Source of the DNA: Petrosia ficiformis | Lineage: Eukaryota; Porifera; Demospongiae; Haplosclerida; Petrosiidae | Length of the DNA: 64,000 bases | Direction: 5' to 3' | NCBI GenBank assembly: GCA_947044365.1 | Contig: OX345642.1 | Span: 3,223,598-3,287,597 of the forward strand | Shown: one piece after another, positions 62,143 through 64,000 of the stretch | Numbering within the stretch: position 1 is the first letter of the stretch | How the letters are laid out: every line of letters begins with the position of its first letter | Notes under the pieces: model-generated | What the model was told of the DNA's origin: nothing | The model's database searches: none | Seen by the model: the letters and a program-made list of their open reading frames with translations, nothing else | Program-made: the position numbers and the translations under genes

Positions 62143-64000
62143 ATGGCGGGCGGTACCAGCCAGAAAGATCTGGTGTGGATATCTCCCGAGGAGTATTCAA
62201 GTTCTGTTGATGGTGGAGGAGACAGTACAGAGAACATAGAATTATTGGGCATGGATGAACTCATGGAGCTTCCTTCAATAGTCATCATTAATGGTATATT
62301 AAGATAAAGTGATTACATGTATATATATCACTTTAATTAACTACATGTAATTACATGTAATATAATGAAAAGTGTATAGTGATTATATTAGTGTTGTTTT
62401 AGTTTGACAATAATGACCGCTTTTAGTTATAGTTATAGTATGTCTAGTTTATAACGGTATTTTCAGGCTTACTAAAAGGGTTACTAACTAAAAAGTGCCC
62501 ATTATTGCCCATTTTTCACTTTAGTTAGTTATAATTTATAATTATTGCTACAAACTTGTAATCTGTATTTTAGTTAACTAAAAGTCACAATGCTTTACTA
62601 AAAGAGGTTTCAGATATATTTACAGTTAATTAAAACAACACTAGATTATACAATACAGTATATACATGTATATGACAATATGTGGTACCATTCTTTGCTC
62701 TTGTGAATCTTGTCTTTAAACACTATATAACTATTCAGTAATTTGTACGGAACATTTGGTAGTAAAAGGACTAATAGATACTAAATTTGCATTAGTTGTA
62801 CCACCTAACTAAATAATGACAGTCTAAACAGAAATTTGCTAAAATTAATGTATGCTAAATCCGAGCGTTTAAATTTAGTGGACACAATTAATAGTAGGCT
62901 TTAGTATACAGCCAGTTTTCAGAAATATTTAATACCCTTTTGAGGTATCCAGAATAGATTTAAAATATATTTTAATATAGATAGATTAGCGTATTTATCT
63001 ATTTTACTCTATACTCTTTGATGCTAGATTATTTGTCTATTGAAAAGTTTTTTTTGCCACAAACAAATAAACAATTGAAAGGGTGATACATGTGCATTAT
63101 GGATAATATAGTACATTGTGCATAGTGTACATATGTACATATACATTATGGATAATATAGTACATTGTGCATACATGTATGTACATATACATTATGGATA
63201 ATATAGTACATTGTGTATAGTGTACATATGTATATATACACTATGGATAATATAGTACATTGTGCATAGTGTACATACATGTATGTACATATACATTATG
63301 GATAATATAGTACATTGTGCATAGTGTACATATACATGTAAATTATGGATAATATAGTACATTGTGCATAGTGTACATTGTACTGTACATGTACATACAT
63401 GTATACATTATGGATAATTATAGGTGTTCATCTGTGTACATGTACATATACTGTACATTATGGTTAATATAGTACATTTAAAATACATGTACAGTGTACA
63501 ATGAAATTATAGGTGTTCATTTGTGTACGTACATATATGTGTACGTTAAATGTTGCATTTGTAAAATAATTATATATTTAGTCTACTTGGTATTAGTATA
63601 ATTTAACTAATCAGAATACTATTGTACTATTGAACCTGTGAGTTATAGTATTCTTAATTTCATTACAAAGGCATCCATTTGAAACAGAAAGGTGAATCCC
63701 AGCCTTTTGCTCTTTTCTCATACTGCTGTGGACCAATGATGGAATCTCCTTCAAAAGTCGATTGGAAATTCATCACATTAGAGCCAATCGTCAGTCAACA
63801 CATACTATGTCATCAGTTGAAGGAAGGTGATGACATATCTAAGTTTATTTCCAAGTGTAATCCTGAGTTCACACATGGTTTGATTCTTATAAACACTGAA
63901 GATGCTTATCCCATCTCTCGTTCTTTCAAATGGGATGGTATGACTCCTCCTTCATTCCCTGTGTGTGTTTTGACTCGTAAAGATGGAGAGAAGTTACTAG
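62143..64000 (+). CDS. Unrecognised gene, first two exons, 3'-partial
   Basis: Exon 1: 62143-62293 (ATG in AAAATGG context, MAGGTSQKDLVWISPEEYSS.. to ..SIVIIN, donor GTATAT, phase 1). Exon 2: from 63671 (acceptor ACAAAG) and open to the window end, about 110 residues with no stop. The stretch THGLILINTEDAYP..FPVCVLTRKDGEKLL resembles the last strands of a protease-associated (PA) domain, where a hydrophobic strand precedes [IF]-P-V..[ST]-x-x-[DE]-G-x-x-L. That is a weak resemblance, not an assignment. No signal peptide precedes it. Intron 62294-63670 holds a MITE and a tandem repeat. Confidence 0.65.
62389..62643. mobile_element. hAT-like MITE (TAGTGTTG family), copy 2
   Basis: Ends TAGTGTTGTTTTAGTTTG and TTAAAACAACACTA. 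Flanked by GATTATAT (62381-62388) and GATTATAC (62644-62651), an 8-bp target duplication with one mismatch. Related to 60104-60389 over most of its length. Confidence 0.8.
62780..62915. repeat. Partial copy of the 41812 foldback element
   Basis: In reverse it shares CCTACTATTAATTG, TCCACTAAATTTAAA, TTTAGCATACATTAAT and GCAAATTTCTG with 41824-41900. One arm only. Confidence 0.5.
63085..63500. repeat. Tandem repeat of ATTATGGATAATATAGTACATTG-type units
   Basis: About seven copies of a 50-60 bp unit with the core TATGGATAATATAGTACATT, plus variable GTACATATACATGTA linkers. Starts at 63097, 63153, 63191 and onward. In the first intron of the 3' gene. Confidence 0.85.

Overview
The window reads as AT-rich animal nuclear DNA. 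It has multi-exon genes with short GT-AG (sometimes GC-AG) introns, phase-1 extracellular domain exons (calcium-binding EGF, Sushi, TIL/VWC-like, Kunitz), animal gene families (CIP2A, Cdc42, LACTBL1-like) and many small DNA transposons. Compact introns, head-to-head gene spacing and runaway EGF-exon duplication fit an early-branching marine invertebrate, most plausibly a demosponge. That placement is inference. There are no bacterial features; all gene models below were built by hand from splice sites, reading phase and homology.

Layout. (1) 1-38,088, plus strand: one very large gene, open at its 5' end. It carries two copies of a module made of cbEGF exons, a two-Sushi exon, one EGF, a large domain I cannot name and a coiled-coil region. 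Module 1 has 5 visible EGF exons before its Sushi exon, module 2 has 38, one of them frameshifted. The gene ends in TIL/VWC-like Cys-rich exons and a stop at 38,088. Its introns hold nested transposons, three large segmental duplication units, exon relics and a Kunitz-domain exon lying on the opposite strand. (2) 38,844-39,518, minus: a small single-exon gene of unknown function, 86 bp head-to-head with (3) a CIP2A homologue, 39,605-49,386, plus. (4) Two intronless Cdc42-like GTPase genes, 49,584 and 51,390, plus. Their promoters share a pair of inverted MEF2-like sites. (5) A LACTBL1-like serine hydrolase gene, 52,216-54,712, minus, 11 exons, with a decayed copy at 55,100-56,405 that lacks the catalytic SxxK exon. 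(6) 56.4-62.1 kb: repeat-rich intergenic DNA with a 133-bp satellite, a 90-bp TG-rich satellite and hAT-like MITEs. (7) 62,143 to the window end, plus: the first exons of a gene I do not recognise.

How it fits together. The giant gene most likely encodes a secreted or matrix protein of at least about 4,400 residues in this window. It was built by exon duplication that is still generating broken exons. The 47.9-56.4 kb interval is a decayed local duplication: relics of the CIP2A 3' end and the LACTBL1 3' end flank the two Cdc42 genes, while the Cdc42 reading frames themselves remain almost identical. This points to gene conversion or selection on top of an old duplication.
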